From: CALBPI01 sp038521865
GTDB lineage: Bacteria; Pseudomonadota; Gammaproteobacteria; Steroidobacterales; Woeseiaceae
Length of the DNA: 64,000 bases
Assembly: GCA_038521865.1 (NCBI GenBank)
Contig: JBCBKO010000004.1
Span: 1-64,000, forward strand
Reading direction: 5' to 3'
Part shown: one piece after another, positions 16,094 to 24,529 of the stretch
How positions within the stretch are numbered: position 1 is the first letter of the stretch
Layout: every line of letters begins with the position of its first letter
Position numbers and translations under genes: made by a program
The notes under the pieces: model-generated
Seen by the model: the letters and a program-made list of their open reading frames with translations, nothing else
The model's database searches: none
What the model was told of the DNA's origin: nothing

Positions 16094-17292
16094 GTCGGGT
16101 TATCGGCCGACAGGTGCATCACCTGCACTCGCGTCTCGCTGCCTACCAGTTCAGTCCACGCAAACAGCAACCCGTCATCGTACTGGACCATCTGCGGGAA
16201 CCCGGACTGACGCAAGGGACTCGTCTGCGCGACCACTCGCTGTGACAACGCTCGACCGTCCTCTGCAAACAAGCTGAGTACGATGTCAGCAGACCCGGCG
16301 CCGGTCTGTCTCAGCCACGAGACTGCGATAGTCTTGGGGTTGAGGAAAGCAACGTCGACACGACCCAGAGGGCGTGCGCCGTCAACGGTAACCGCGGTTG
16401 GAAAAGTGGCGCCACTGTCAGTGGACAGCGCAAGTCGGATCGCTGGCTGGTCGTTGGCGGCTGTGTACCACGCTGTGGCTACCCGTTCATCCAAAGCGAT
16501 TATTGCTGGTCCGTTGACCGGGCAACCGTCGATCTCCCAGTGATCTGCAAAGACCGGTTGACTCGCTGTCCAGTTGCCATCGACGAACCGGCTGATATGG
16601 ATATCCCGGATTTCCCCGGGCGTGCGGTTGCGATATACAACGACCGGACCGTCGGTGGTTTGCGCACTATCGGTCTGGCAGCAATCGCACACCATGCTGT
16701 CAACGAGGTAGCTCCGGTCGATATCGCCTTGCTCGTCAAACGTGGCTGCTCGCACGGTCATCGGACCACCGTCGTGATCATGATGACCACCGGTGTTTCG
16801 TCCATCGAGCCAAAGTGCAGCGGGAGCTCCGTCGATCATGAACAAGCTGACGAATCCATGTTCAGTGGGCGTGTTATCAAGATGTGGTGTCACACCCGTC
16901 TGCCAGTTCTGGCCGGCGTCGGTGGACAGACTCACAGCGACGTCGTAGCTGTACTTGTTGCCCGGTTTCTTGCGCAACCAGTGCGCCATCCAACGCGATT
17001 CACTGAGTGGCACAACGGATGGGAAATCTGCCCAATTAATGAACCAGTCACTGCCCTGCGCGACGGTAGACGCGGCTGTCCAGCCGTTGTGGTCGAGCGC
17101 GGAGAAGCGCAGTTTTGATTGGGTCGAGTCAGTCTCCACCCAACTGAGAATCACCTCGCCACTATCCGTCTTCGCAAGGTGTGGCAATGCGGCATTCTCA
17201 ATTTGCATCGCAATCCTCGGCGCCACGGTGGCTGGGCTGGTTGATGCCAGCAAAAAGGGAACGATCGCGAGCAGAATCAGGCGAAAGGGCAT
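16090..17292 (-). CDS. Secreted sialidase-superfamily beta-propeller protein
   Basis: 400 residues with a Sec signal (about 1-22). Repeated Asp-box-like units are visible, for example SLSTDAGQNWQTG and ALSTDSGATFPTA, spaced as in six-bladed sialidase propellers. A His/Asp-rich loop (GGHHDHDGG) and a CDCC motif (VDSMVCDCCQ) could bind a metal or form disulfides. The catalytic arginine triad and Tyr/Glu pair of true sialidases cannot be confirmed, so it may be a non-enzymatic propeller. It is coupled to the DUF2452-like gene and separated from katG by a terminator. Confidence 0.78.
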   Translation of the reverse strand: MPFRLILLAIVPFLLASTSPATVAPRIAMQIENAALPHLAKTDSGEVILSWVETDSTQSKLRFSALDHNGWTAASTVAQGSDWFINWADFPSVVPLSESRWMAHWLRKKPGNKYSYDVAVSLSTDAGQNWQTGVTPHLDNTPTEHGFVSLFMIDGAPAALWLDGRNTGGHHDHDGGPMTVRAATFDEQGDIDRSYLVDSMVCDCCQTDSAQTTDGPVVVYRNRTPGEIRDIHISRFVDGNWTASQPVFADHWEIDGCPVNGPAIIALDERVATAWYTAANDQPAIRLALSTDSGATFPTAVTVDGARPLGRVDVAFLNPKTIAVSWLRQTGAGSADIVLSLFAEDGRALSQRVVAQTSPLRQSGFPQMVQYDDGLLFAWTELVGSETRVQVMHLSADNPT

Positions 17293-17344
17293 TCTCGACT
17301 TCCGGATACCGGTATGGCGGGGGATGTGGGGCCAAACAACATAA

Positions 17345-17378
17345 CAAAAAAGGCCTCGCAGCGCGTCGCTGCGAGGCC
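17345..17378 (-). terminator. Rho-independent terminator after katG
   Basis: GGCCTCGCAGCG-CGT-CGCTGCGAGGCC (17352-17378) is a perfect 12-bp stem. On the minus strand it is followed by a seven-T run, 36 bases beyond the katG stop. It insulates katG from the sialidase-fold gene. Confidence 0.9.
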
Positions 17379-17413
17379 TCGTCGACCGTAATCTACGGTT
17401 GGATCGGCGCTGA

Positions 17414-19702
17414 TTAGTCGCCAGACAGCGTTTTGTTGTCGCTGATGCGACGTACTGATGCCGTCAGCGTCTGCGTTTCAGTCGCGTCGAAGCGGTCGAG
17501 CATCATGACTTTGTCCCACGCTTCGATGAAGTCGCTGACGAAACGCACGTCTCCGTCGCTTGCGCCGTAGACCTCAGCAATAGCGCGAAGCTCTGCATGG
17601 GAGCCAAACAACAGATCAACCGGTGTTGCTGTGTATTTCGGCTCGCCGGTGACACGATCTACACCTTGGTAAATGCCGTCACCGTAGCTGTCGCCCTTCG
17701 TCCATGCAGTCTTCATGTCGAGCAGGTTGACGTAGTAGTCATTACTCAACGTACCAGGCCGATCGGTGAAGACGCCGTGGCTCGTGCCACCTGCGTTCGC
17801 GCCAAGCGCGCGCATGCCACCCACCAGTGCAGTCATTTCCGGAATGGTGAGGGTCAGCAGGTTCGCCTTCTCGACCAGAGCAGCGGCCGGTGAGCGACGG
17901 CTGGCATCCGAGTAGTAGTTGCGGAAACCGTCGGCTGCTGGCTCGAGTACTGAGAATGAGGCGATATCCGTCTGCTCCTGCGTTGCATCTGTGCGTCCCG
18001 CAGTGAACGGTACCGTGACATCGTAACCACCCGCTTTCGCCGCCTGCTCGATCGCGGCGTTGCCACCGAGGACGATCAGGTCAGCCAGCGACACTTTCTT
18101 ACCGCCGCGCGCGCGCCGATTGAAGTCGCTCTGGATTGCTTCGAGCTTTGCGATGACGTTGGCTGCGATAGCCGGGTCATTGGAGGCCCAGCTACGTTGC
18201 GGCTCCAGACGAATCCGCGCACCGTTCGCGCCACCGCGCATGTCGGTGCCACGGAAGCTCGCTGCGGAAGCCCATGCGGTACCGACGAGGTCGGACACGC
18301 TCAAACCCGAGTCGAGAATGGCGGTCTTCAGTTTCTCGGCATCACGCGCGGTGATCAGTGCGTGATCAACAGCCGGGACAGGGTCCTGCCACAGTAATAC
18401 TTCTTCCGGTACGTCGGTGCCGACGTATCGAGCACGTGGCCCCATATCCCGGTGCGTCAATTTGAACCAGGCTTTCGCAAACGCGAGTTCGAATGCTTTC
18501 GGGTCTTCGAGCCAAGCCGAGGTAATCGCCTTGTAGCTCGGGTCTTCACGAAGCGCCAGATCGGTGGTGAACATGATCGGTGCGTGGCGTTTGCCTGCAA
18601 TGTGTGCATCCGGCACCAGGTTCGCCGCAGCTTCATCGGTAGGAATCCACTGTGTAGCGCCTGCGGGGCTCTTTGTTTTCACCCACTCGTAGCCGTACAG
18701 ATTTTGCAGGTACTGCATGGTCCATGCGGTTGGCGCAGCCGACCAAGCACCTTCGAGGCCACTTGTGATCGTGTCTTCGGCATTACCTTTGCCGCAGCTA
18801 TTGGTCCAGCCGAAGCCTTGCTTTTCAAGCTCCGCACCCGCGGGCTCGGCAGACATGCAGTCTTCCGGTTTCGCAGCACCGTGCGCCTTGCCGAATGTGT
18901 GGCCGCCTGCGATCAGTGCCGCGGTTTCCTCGTCGTTCATCGCCATGCGACCGAACGTTTCGCGGATGTCGCGCGCCGCAGCCAGTGGATCCGGGTTGCC
19001 GTTAGGTCCTTCCGGGTTCACGTAGATCAGACCCATTTGAACCGCTGCAAGCGGCTTGGCCAGTTTACGGTCACCGGAATAACGTTCATCGGCGAGAAAC
19101 TCTTTCTCAGGGCCCCAGTAGACCAGCTCAGCTTCCCAGTCGTCTTCACGGCCACCGGCGAAACCGAAGGTCTCAAAGCCCATCGATTCGAGCGAGACGT
19201 TGCCGGCCAAGACCATCAGGTCAGCCCACGAGAGGCTGCTGCCATACTTCTGCTTCACCGGCCAGAGCAACCGGCGTGCTTTGTCGAGGTTGCCGTTATC
19301 CGGCCAACTGTTCAAAGGCTCAAATCGCATCTGACCGCCGGCTGCGCCGCCGCGTCCATCGAGCGTGCGGTAGGTGCCGGCACTGTGCCATGCCATGCGA
19401 ATAAAGAACGGCCCGTAGTTGCCGTAGTCGGCGGGCCACCAGTCCTGTGAATCGGTCAGCGTGGCTTCAATGTCTTTCTTGACGGCGTCGAGATCCAGCG
19501 CCGCAAAAGCAGCGGCGTAGTCAAAGTCGGCCCCCAAAGGATTGGATGCGTCGCTGTGCGCGCGTAGTGGGCTGAGGTCGACCTGTTCAGGCCACCAGAA
19601 ACTGTTGGGTTTGGGTTCGTCCTGCGCCAGCGCTGAGCCCGCCGCGCCCAATGCGCCGGCTGACACCACTGCAGTGGCGAGTAAGGATCGTACAAAGTCC
19701 AT
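17414..19702 (-). CDS. katG: Catalase-peroxidase KatG, exported form
   Basis: 762 residues from ATG 19702, preceded by GGGGG; an upstream TTG would place 13 residues before the signal peptide. Residues 1-27 are a Sec signal (ALAQD), so this is an exported KatG like KatP. Both KatG halves are present. Distal Arg102-Trp105-His106 lie in IRMAWHSAG, Tyr227 in LIYVNPEG and Met253 complete the Met-Tyr-Trp adduct, and proximal His268 is in GGHTFGKAHG. It degrades hydrogen peroxide in the periplasm. No convincing OxyR site was recognised upstream. Confidence 0.96.
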   Translation of the reverse strand: MDFVRSLLATAVVSAGALGAAGSALAQDEPKPNSFWWPEQVDLSPLRAHSDASNPLGADFDYAAAFAALDLDAVKKDIEATLTDSQDWWPADYGNYGPFFIRMAWHSAGTYRTLDGRGGAAGGQMRFEPLNSWPDNGNLDKARRLLWPVKQKYGSSLSWADLMVLAGNVSLESMGFETFGFAGGREDDWEAELVYWGPEKEFLADERYSGDRKLAKPLAAVQMGLIYVNPEGPNGNPDPLAAARDIRETFGRMAMNDEETAALIAGGHTFGKAHGAAKPEDCMSAEPAGAELEKQGFGWTNSCGKGNAEDTITSGLEGAWSAAPTAWTMQYLQNLYGYEWVKTKSPAGATQWIPTDEAAANLVPDAHIAGKRHAPIMFTTDLALREDPSYKAITSAWLEDPKAFELAFAKAWFKLTHRDMGPRARYVGTDVPEEVLLWQDPVPAVDHALITARDAEKLKTAILDSGLSVSDLVGTAWASAASFRGTDMRGGANGARIRLEPQRSWASNDPAIAANVIAKLEAIQSDFNRRARGGKKVSLADLIVLGGNAAIEQAAKAGGYDVTVPFTAGRTDATQEQTDIASFSVLEPAADGFRNYYSDASRRSPAAALVEKANLLTLTIPEMTALVGGMRALGANAGGTSHGVFTDRPGTLSNDYYVNLLDMKTAWTKGDSYGDGIYQGVDRVTGEPKYTATPVDLLFGSHAELRAIAEVYGASDGDVRFVSDFIEAWDKVMMLDRFDATETQTLTASVRRISDNKTLSGD

Positions 19703-19857
19703 GCGTACCCCCTGTCGGATTACGGTTAAGTGACGAGACAAAGCATACGCTTTTCGTCAGGCGATCGAATTGAACTGTCTAATGGGGGGTATAGAGAAAT
19801 TCAATCAGTTGGACTTTATCGTCTAGTGTGCAGTGCAGCAAAAAATGGCCGGTGAGG

Positions 19858-21471
19858 CTATCTCTGCTTCTTGGCGCGTTGCTGGACCGGCCCCTGATGC
19901 AGGGTAAGTGCTGTCACTGCATCGGCATCGTCGCGTTCAAATCTGAGCTCTGCATCGACTACGCGATAGAAGAAAACGTCGTCGCCACTCGGATAGATGG
20001 GGTAGAACGCTTGTCCGGTGAGCTGAGCAAGTAGGCCGTCGTCACCTTGCTTGATGGTGAACTTCACCGAATCGTTAATCGGGTATTCGCCGACAAAAGC
20101 CGATAGCGCTTCTGCAGATAGCTCAATCGCCGTGCGAGTGGGCCGCGACGGTTGGTCGGAAGTGCGGCCAGCACGCTGGATGCGTTGGTTTTGTGCAAGC
20201 TCGACTGCGATGACCTCACCCGCTTCGCGAACGAAGCGCAGGCTGGCGTCAACCGATGTGAACGCATACCAATCGTCTGCGCCGGGTAGCAGTCCCACAG
20301 GGCCCTGCCCGCTCATCTGTGCGACGAGCTCACCATCTGTTTCGAAGACCGCCAGCCCAACGCTTGGGTTGAATTGATACTGACCGATGACGGTCGCGTC
20401 GGGCGGCGTCGTTTTTTTTTCGGCAGCGGTTCGTCCGAGCCATTCAAGACCCGTGGCGGTCGGATCCTCGCCACCTGCGACCAGGATCGCGATTGTCGCA
20501 CCGTTGTCAGGTCGAAAACCGAAAAACGAGTAGTAGCCACCGGTTCCGCCGTTGTGCCAGTAGATCGGCGTGCTTTCGGCACGAGCGACGTGCCAGATCC
20601 GCGAGACATCAAAATCGCCGGCGTCTGCAAGAATCTTGCGCCCTGCCTCCCTGTCCTGCTTCAACGGCCAAGGTTCAGCACCCCGCATGATTTCCCCGAA
20701 TCGACCCAGATCGCTAGCCGATGCTCGCAAGCCACCTGCCGCGGTCAGTGCGTCGGTCATTGTCCAGTTGGGGACAACCTCACCACCGCGCCAGCCGACT
20801 GCGCGATCCTCACCGATCACGAAAGCCGCATGCTCAAGGCCAAGAGGGTCGAGAATCCTGCGCTTGAGGGCTGATCGGTAGCCCTCACCGTCAACCCGTC
20901 CAAGTGCGTGACCCAACAGCCCGACGCCAAAATTGGAGTACGCATAACGCTTGATGAGTGGCTGCAGTGCTCGGGTGAGATTGATGCCGCCTTTGAGTTT
21001 CTCAGCATCGTAGCCCGCATAAGGATCCGCCGCATTTGAGAACATCATATTGACCGGAAGTCGCGGCAATCCGCTAGTGTGCGTCGCGAGTTCCAGCAGC
21101 GTGATTTTCTGCACATCAGGATTCAGCGGCGCAATCTCGTCACCAAAAATGTCGCCGATCGTGGTGTCGTCGGAAACCGCCCCGGTGGCGACCATTTCCG
21201 CCAGCAGGAGATTGGTAAACACCTTGGTGATGGAGCCGATCTCATACTGGGTGTCCGGCCCTGGTGCACCTTCATCCGGATGGGTCTTGCCAGCACTGAG
21301 ATATCCGGCCTTGCCGTCCTGATGGGTAAGCACACTGACGGATAGCGCGTCTCCCTCCGAGACAGTCTGGTTGGCCCACTGCTCAAGCGAAATGTCTGCC
21401 ATTGCGTTCGCACCGAGCAGCAGGGCGCAGCAGCAACTCGCTTTCTTCAGTCGGTAAATCCACCGCAGCAT
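19858..21471 (-). CDS. Serine hydrolase, beta-lactamase/class C penicillin-binding-protein family
   Basis: 537 residues from ATG 21471; the upstream start at 21525 would overlap the preceding gene. A Cys-containing signal peptide (KKASCCCALLLGANAMA) is followed by the catalytic Ser80-x-x-Lys83 (GSITK) and the Tyr-Ser-Asn motif (YAYSNFG). The third motif is HNGGTGG. A C-terminal extension with two repeated domains (each with EYPINDSVKF- or QYQFNPS-like starts) resembles lipocalin-like DUF3471 modules. These enzymes are often D-peptidases or esterases, not true lactamases. It is second in a minus-strand pair. Confidence 0.86.
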   Translation of the reverse strand: MLRWIYRLKKASCCCALLLGANAMADISLEQWANQTVSEGDALSVSVLTHQDGKAGYLSAGKTHPDEGAPGPDTQYEIGSITKVFTNLLLAEMVATGAVSDDTTIGDIFGDEIAPLNPDVQKITLLELATHTSGLPRLPVNMMFSNAADPYAGYDAEKLKGGINLTRALQPLIKRYAYSNFGVGLLGHALGRVDGEGYRSALKRRILDPLGLEHAAFVIGEDRAVGWRGGEVVPNWTMTDALTAAGGLRASASDLGRFGEIMRGAEPWPLKQDREAGRKILADAGDFDVSRIWHVARAESTPIYWHNGGTGGYYSFFGFRPDNGATIAILVAGGEDPTATGLEWLGRTAAEKKTTPPDATVIGQYQFNPSVGLAVFETDGELVAQMSGQGPVGLLPGADDWYAFTSVDASLRFVREAGEVIAVELAQNQRIQRAGRTSDQPSRPTRTAIELSAEALSAFVGEYPINDSVKFTIKQGDDGLLAQLTGQAFYPIYPSGDDVFFYRVVDAELRFERDDADAVTALTLHQGPVQQRAKKQR

Positions 21472-21493
21472 CTTATGGTGTGCTCCGACGAAC

Positions 21494-22024
21494 TTATTCG
21501 CCGAGCGCCTCAATCTGATCGGCATACTTTCCGATGATGTCGATGTTCTCTTCCGGGGTCTTTTCGAAAATTGCCATCATGCCTTTGATCTGGCTTTCCA
21601 TCATGTCTACCTGTTCGTCGGGTATTTGCCCACGCATGCTGTCCAGCATTGCCATTTGCTCTTCGATCTGTTCACGTTGGTCCGCCATCTGTGCCGCGCC
21701 GACCGCCATAAATATGTTGATCGAATGTGACTGGAACGTTGGCATGTCGTAGCCGTTCGTATCGAGGATGTTCATGGCCTCGGTGTTTGCGCCGAGCACC
21801 TCCATCGCATCCGGGAGCGATGGGTTGTCCATCACATCGAGTTCCGCTGCGATTAGTGCCTTAACCGTAGAAATCCAACCCTCGATGTCCGATGCGGAAA
21901 GTACGACGGGCTCGGCGGACTCGATCATGCTCATCGTTTCTGCCATTTCCTCCATCTGAGCTGCGGCAGTGCCGGCAATCAGACCGAGTGAGAGCAGGAG
22001 CGCAGATATCGTCTTCTTAGTCAT
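21494..22024 (-). CDS. Periplasmic helical protein, unknown
   Basis: 176 residues with a Sec signal (about 1-22, AGTAAAQ). The mature part is Met- and Glu-rich with long helices (EQIEEQMAMLDSMRGQ, VDMMESQIKGMMAIF). No family was recognised. The high Met content could relate to oxidation or copper, but no binding motif is clear. It precedes the serine hydrolase by 22 bases on the same strand, which suggests one operon. Confidence 0.72.
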   Translation of the reverse strand: MTKKTISALLLSLGLIAGTAAAQMEEMAETMSMIESAEPVVLSASDIEGWISTVKALIAAELDVMDNPSLPDAMEVLGANTEAMNILDTNGYDMPTFQSHSINIFMAVGAAQMADQREQIEEQMAMLDSMRGQIPDEQVDMMESQIKGMMAIFEKTPEENIDIIGKYADQIEALGE

Positions 22025-22155
22025 CCGGGAATCCTTCTAATTCGAATCTTTAGTGGTGTAACAGTGTAACGCAGCGATCTTGTCCGGGTGATGACGAATT
22101 GCCGTCGCGTGCCCGCTCACCGACAATATCGATTATTCGTTTCTGGAGTTCGACC

Positions 22156-23409
22156 ATGCTGCTTTTTGTTTCGGCAGTCGCCGTTGTGCTGATCGTTTCT
22201 TTCTTGTGTTCAATTTTCGAATCGGTGTTGTTATCGATCACACGCCCGCAGATCGAGGTGCTGAACCAACAGGGCAGGCGTGCGGGTTCCCTGCTCGCCG
22301 GCTTCAAAGAGAACATGGACGTGCCGATTGCTGCGATCCTGATCCTGAACACAGCGGCGCATACCGTTGGTGCTGCCGTTGCTGGTGCAAGCTACAGCGC
22401 GGTGTTCGATCCCTCAACGCTGTGGATCTTCTCATTGCTGTTCACGCTTGCGGTCCTGTTGTTCACGGAGATCATTCCGAAGACGCTCGGCGTAAGTTAT
22501 GCGCAGTCTCTGGCCTCACCGGTCGCGCATGGCATTCACTACTTGAGCATCTTGCTGAAACCGTTGGTGGTGGTGTCGGAGCTGTTGTCGAGGCAACTGC
22601 GCGCCGACAAGGAAGCGCCGGTGACGTCCGCTGATGAAATTCGTTTGTTGGCGGTATTGGGGCAGAGCGAAGGTGCTGTGGGTGACACCACCGCAGGGCT
22701 GATTGTTGGAGTGACGCATCTCAAGGACCTGGATGCGGGTGCAGTGATGCTCCCGCGCGACAACGTTGAGTTTCTCTCCAGGACCATGACCAGAGATGAA
22801 GTTATTGAACGACTGCACAAGAGTGGACACAGTCGATTCCCGCTGAGCACGTCTACAAACCTCGACGATGCCCCCGAGGTTGTACTCGCAAAGAACCTGC
22901 TGCACTGGCTACTGACCCACGACGGTGATGCCGTCGATTGGGATGCGCTTGCGGGTGAGGCACTGATTGTGCCGAGTTCAATGACGCTGCCGAAACTACT
23001 GCGGACCTTCCAGGATGCGAGAAAGCACTTGGCTCTGGTCGTTGGTGAATATGGGAACGTCGAAGGTCTTGTGACGATGGAAGACGTGTTGGAGGAAGTC
23101 GTTGGCGACATCGATGATGAAAAAGATACGCCGTCCTCAGATTTTCGTGAGTTGCGGAACGGTGCGTTGCTGGCGCGTGCGTCAGTGGATTTGCGCAAGC
23201 TCTGCGCCAAGCTCGGCGTTGCCTGGAATCCGGACTGGGATGTGTCGACCGTGAGCGGTTTGCTGATCGAGCAATTGGAGCGCATTCCTGTCGCCGGGGA
23301 TACGCTGGATTGGCATGGACACCACATCCGTGTGCTGCGTGCCGATCGGCGCCGGGTGCGCCTTGTGTCGATCGCACCGATCCTGGATGACGACAAACGC
23401 GAGGAATAG
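22156..23409 (+). CDS. CNNM/CorC-family divalent-cation transporter with CBS domains
   Basis: 417 residues from ATG 22156, which has GGAG 7 bases before; an earlier start adds 19 non-membrane residues. The CNNM membrane domain includes FCSIFESVLLSITRP-like helix 1 (SFLCSIFESVLLS), AAILILNTAAHTVGAA, and LFTEIIPKTLGVSYA. A CBS pair with VTHLKDLD and VVGEYGNVEGLVTMEDVLEE follows, and then a CorC/HlyC transporter-associated domain. It probably mediates Mg2+/Co2+ efflux or homeostasis at the inner membrane. The downstream gene starts one base after its stop. Confidence 0.88.
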   Translation: MLLFVSAVAVVLIVSFLCSIFESVLLSITRPQIEVLNQQGRRAGSLLAGFKENMDVPIAAILILNTAAHTVGAAVAGASYSAVFDPSTLWIFSLLFTLAVLLFTEIIPKTLGVSYAQSLASPVAHGIHYLSILLKPLVVVSELLSRQLRADKEAPVTSADEIRLLAVLGQSEGAVGDTTAGLIVGVTHLKDLDAGAVMLPRDNVEFLSRTMTRDEVIERLHKSGHSRFPLSTSTNLDDAPEVVLAKNLLHWLLTHDGDAVDWDALAGEALIVPSSMTLPKLLRTFQDARKHLALVVGEYGNVEGLVTMEDVLEEVVGDIDDEKDTPSSDFRELRNGALLARASVDLRKLCAKLGVAWNPDWDVSTVSGLLIEQLERIPVAGDTLDWHGHHIRVLRADRRRVRLVSIAPILDDDKREE

Positions 23410-23410
23410 C

Positions 23411-24130
23411 ATGAGGGCGGACGCTGCCAGACTGCGCGAACATCTGGCACTCAGTAACAAGCTGCACGAGACCTATCTGGAGAGCCCGGATCGCCTCGCC
23501 GCCTACCGGCGCTTTGTCGATCTGCAAGTCGCTTACTTTTTGCCGAAGTATGACGACCTCCGGTCGAAGGCGGGTTATTCGGAAGCGATTGACTACATCA
23601 TTTCCGACATGGTCGGCCCCACGATTGCGGCACGCGACGCGGAGCTCGCTAAGGTTGTGCCGATGATGAGCCGGATATTGCCGTCTGGGGCGCTTGAGGC
23701 GCTGGCTACTGCGCTCGAGCTGAACGCGACCATTCTGCGTATCAACCTGGATATCGAAGCCTTGCTGCGCGATTTAATTGTCGGTGGGGCGGCGATCAGT
23801 GAGCGCGAATACTGTGCCGCCAGTCGTGAGGCGGCCACGCTCGATGACTGCCTGCGTCTGATCGCGATGACGCGTAGGGCAGGCGAGAGTCTCGAGCGGA
23901 TCGTGCGTATTCCGATGATCGGCAGCACGCTGCGTATGATGCGCGGGCCTGCACGTCTTGTCGGGGTAACCGACTTACACGAGTTCCTGGTGCGTGGTTA
24001 TACGATCTTCCGTGCGATCGATGATGTGCCCGAGTTCCTCGATACCGTCGAGGCGCGGATGACCGCGGTATTCACTCGGGTGTTCGAGGCACCATTGGAT
24101 ACCCTTGCCGTAGACAATATTCAGTATTGA
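23411..24130 (+). CDS. FFLEELY-motif-like protein
   Basis: 239 residues from ATG 23411, directly after the CNNM stop. Its central part DMVGPTIAARDAELAKVVPM then ILPSGALEALATALELNA lines up with the FFLEELY-motif family pattern (GP-x-x-x-x-x-RD-x-x-x-x-x-x-PMM-x-R-x-LP-x-x-AL-x-x-x-x-x-A-x-EL). The namesake FFLEELY itself is degenerate here (AIDYIISDM). It is all-helical and cytoplasmic. The function is unknown; coupling to the CNNM gene hints at a related role. Confidence 0.62.
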   Translation: MRADAARLREHLALSNKLHETYLESPDRLAAYRRFVDLQVAYFLPKYDDLRSKAGYSEAIDYIISDMVGPTIAARDAELAKVVPMMSRILPSGALEALATALELNATILRINLDIEALLRDLIVGGAAISEREYCAASREAATLDDCLRLIAMTRRAGESLERIVRIPMIGSTLRMMRGPARLVGVTDLHEFLVRGYTIFRAIDDVPEFLDTVEARMTAVFTRVFEAPLDTLAVDNIQY

Positions 24131-24199
24131 CAACTGGTCAGGCACTCCAGACTGTTGCAATCTTTAAAGCGCGTCTCTGAAGTCAAAGGTCTGCGATCC

Positions 24200-24520
24200 A
24201 TGAAGTACATTCGAATGCTGATTCTCGTTCCCTTCCTGTTAATGACTGGCTGCGTGCTCGCCGTTGGCGATGGTGACAACGACGATGACGACGAGCGCTA
24301 TGCCGAGTCCGACGAAATCATCATCGAGCGGGAAATCAGCCTTGGTGCGACGTGGTGTTGCGCGAGCTGCACCGATCCGGACGATGGTGTGTCGTGCAAC
24401 AGCTGCCGTCGTGATGCGCCCGAGAGCTGTCGTTCGGTTGAGGTTGCGCTCGTCTGTAACGGCTCGTACACCGAGACCTCTCCCGGCACTCAGGCGTCGG
24501 TTGTCACCTGTCTTGAGTAA
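24200..24520 (+). CDS. Small cysteine-rich lipoprotein
   Basis: 106 residues from ATG 24200. The lipobox LLMTGC gives a lipidated Cys near 18. An Asp run (DGDNDDDDER) precedes a Cys-rich core, CCASCTDPDDGVSCNSC then RRDAPESC. At least eight cysteines lie in the mature part. This looks like a disulfide-knotted or metal-binding surface lipoprotein. No family was recognised. It converges on the M1 peptidase, 9 bases between stops. Confidence 0.72.
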   Translation: MKYIRMLILVPFLLMTGCVLAVGDGDNDDDDERYAESDEIIIEREISLGATWCCASCTDPDDGVSCNSCRRDAPESCRSVEVALVCNGSYTETSPGTQASVVTCLE

Positions 24521-24529
24521 GCAAGTCGG

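Noticed and set aside
18452..19450. 332-residue plus-strand open frame
   Set aside because: It is antisense to katG, has no recognisable domain and its composition reflects the codon bias of katG.
17414..19702. KatG as a novel periplasmic enzyme
   Set aside because: Exported KatP-type catalase-peroxidases are known; all catalytic residues are standard.
19703..19857. Possible OxyR or Fur site upstream of katG
   Set aside because: No half-site pattern matched well enough; only scattered ATAG/CTAT-like pieces were seen.
22539..23450. 303-residue minus-strand open frame
   Set aside because: Ser/Arg-rich antisense shadow of the CNNM gene.
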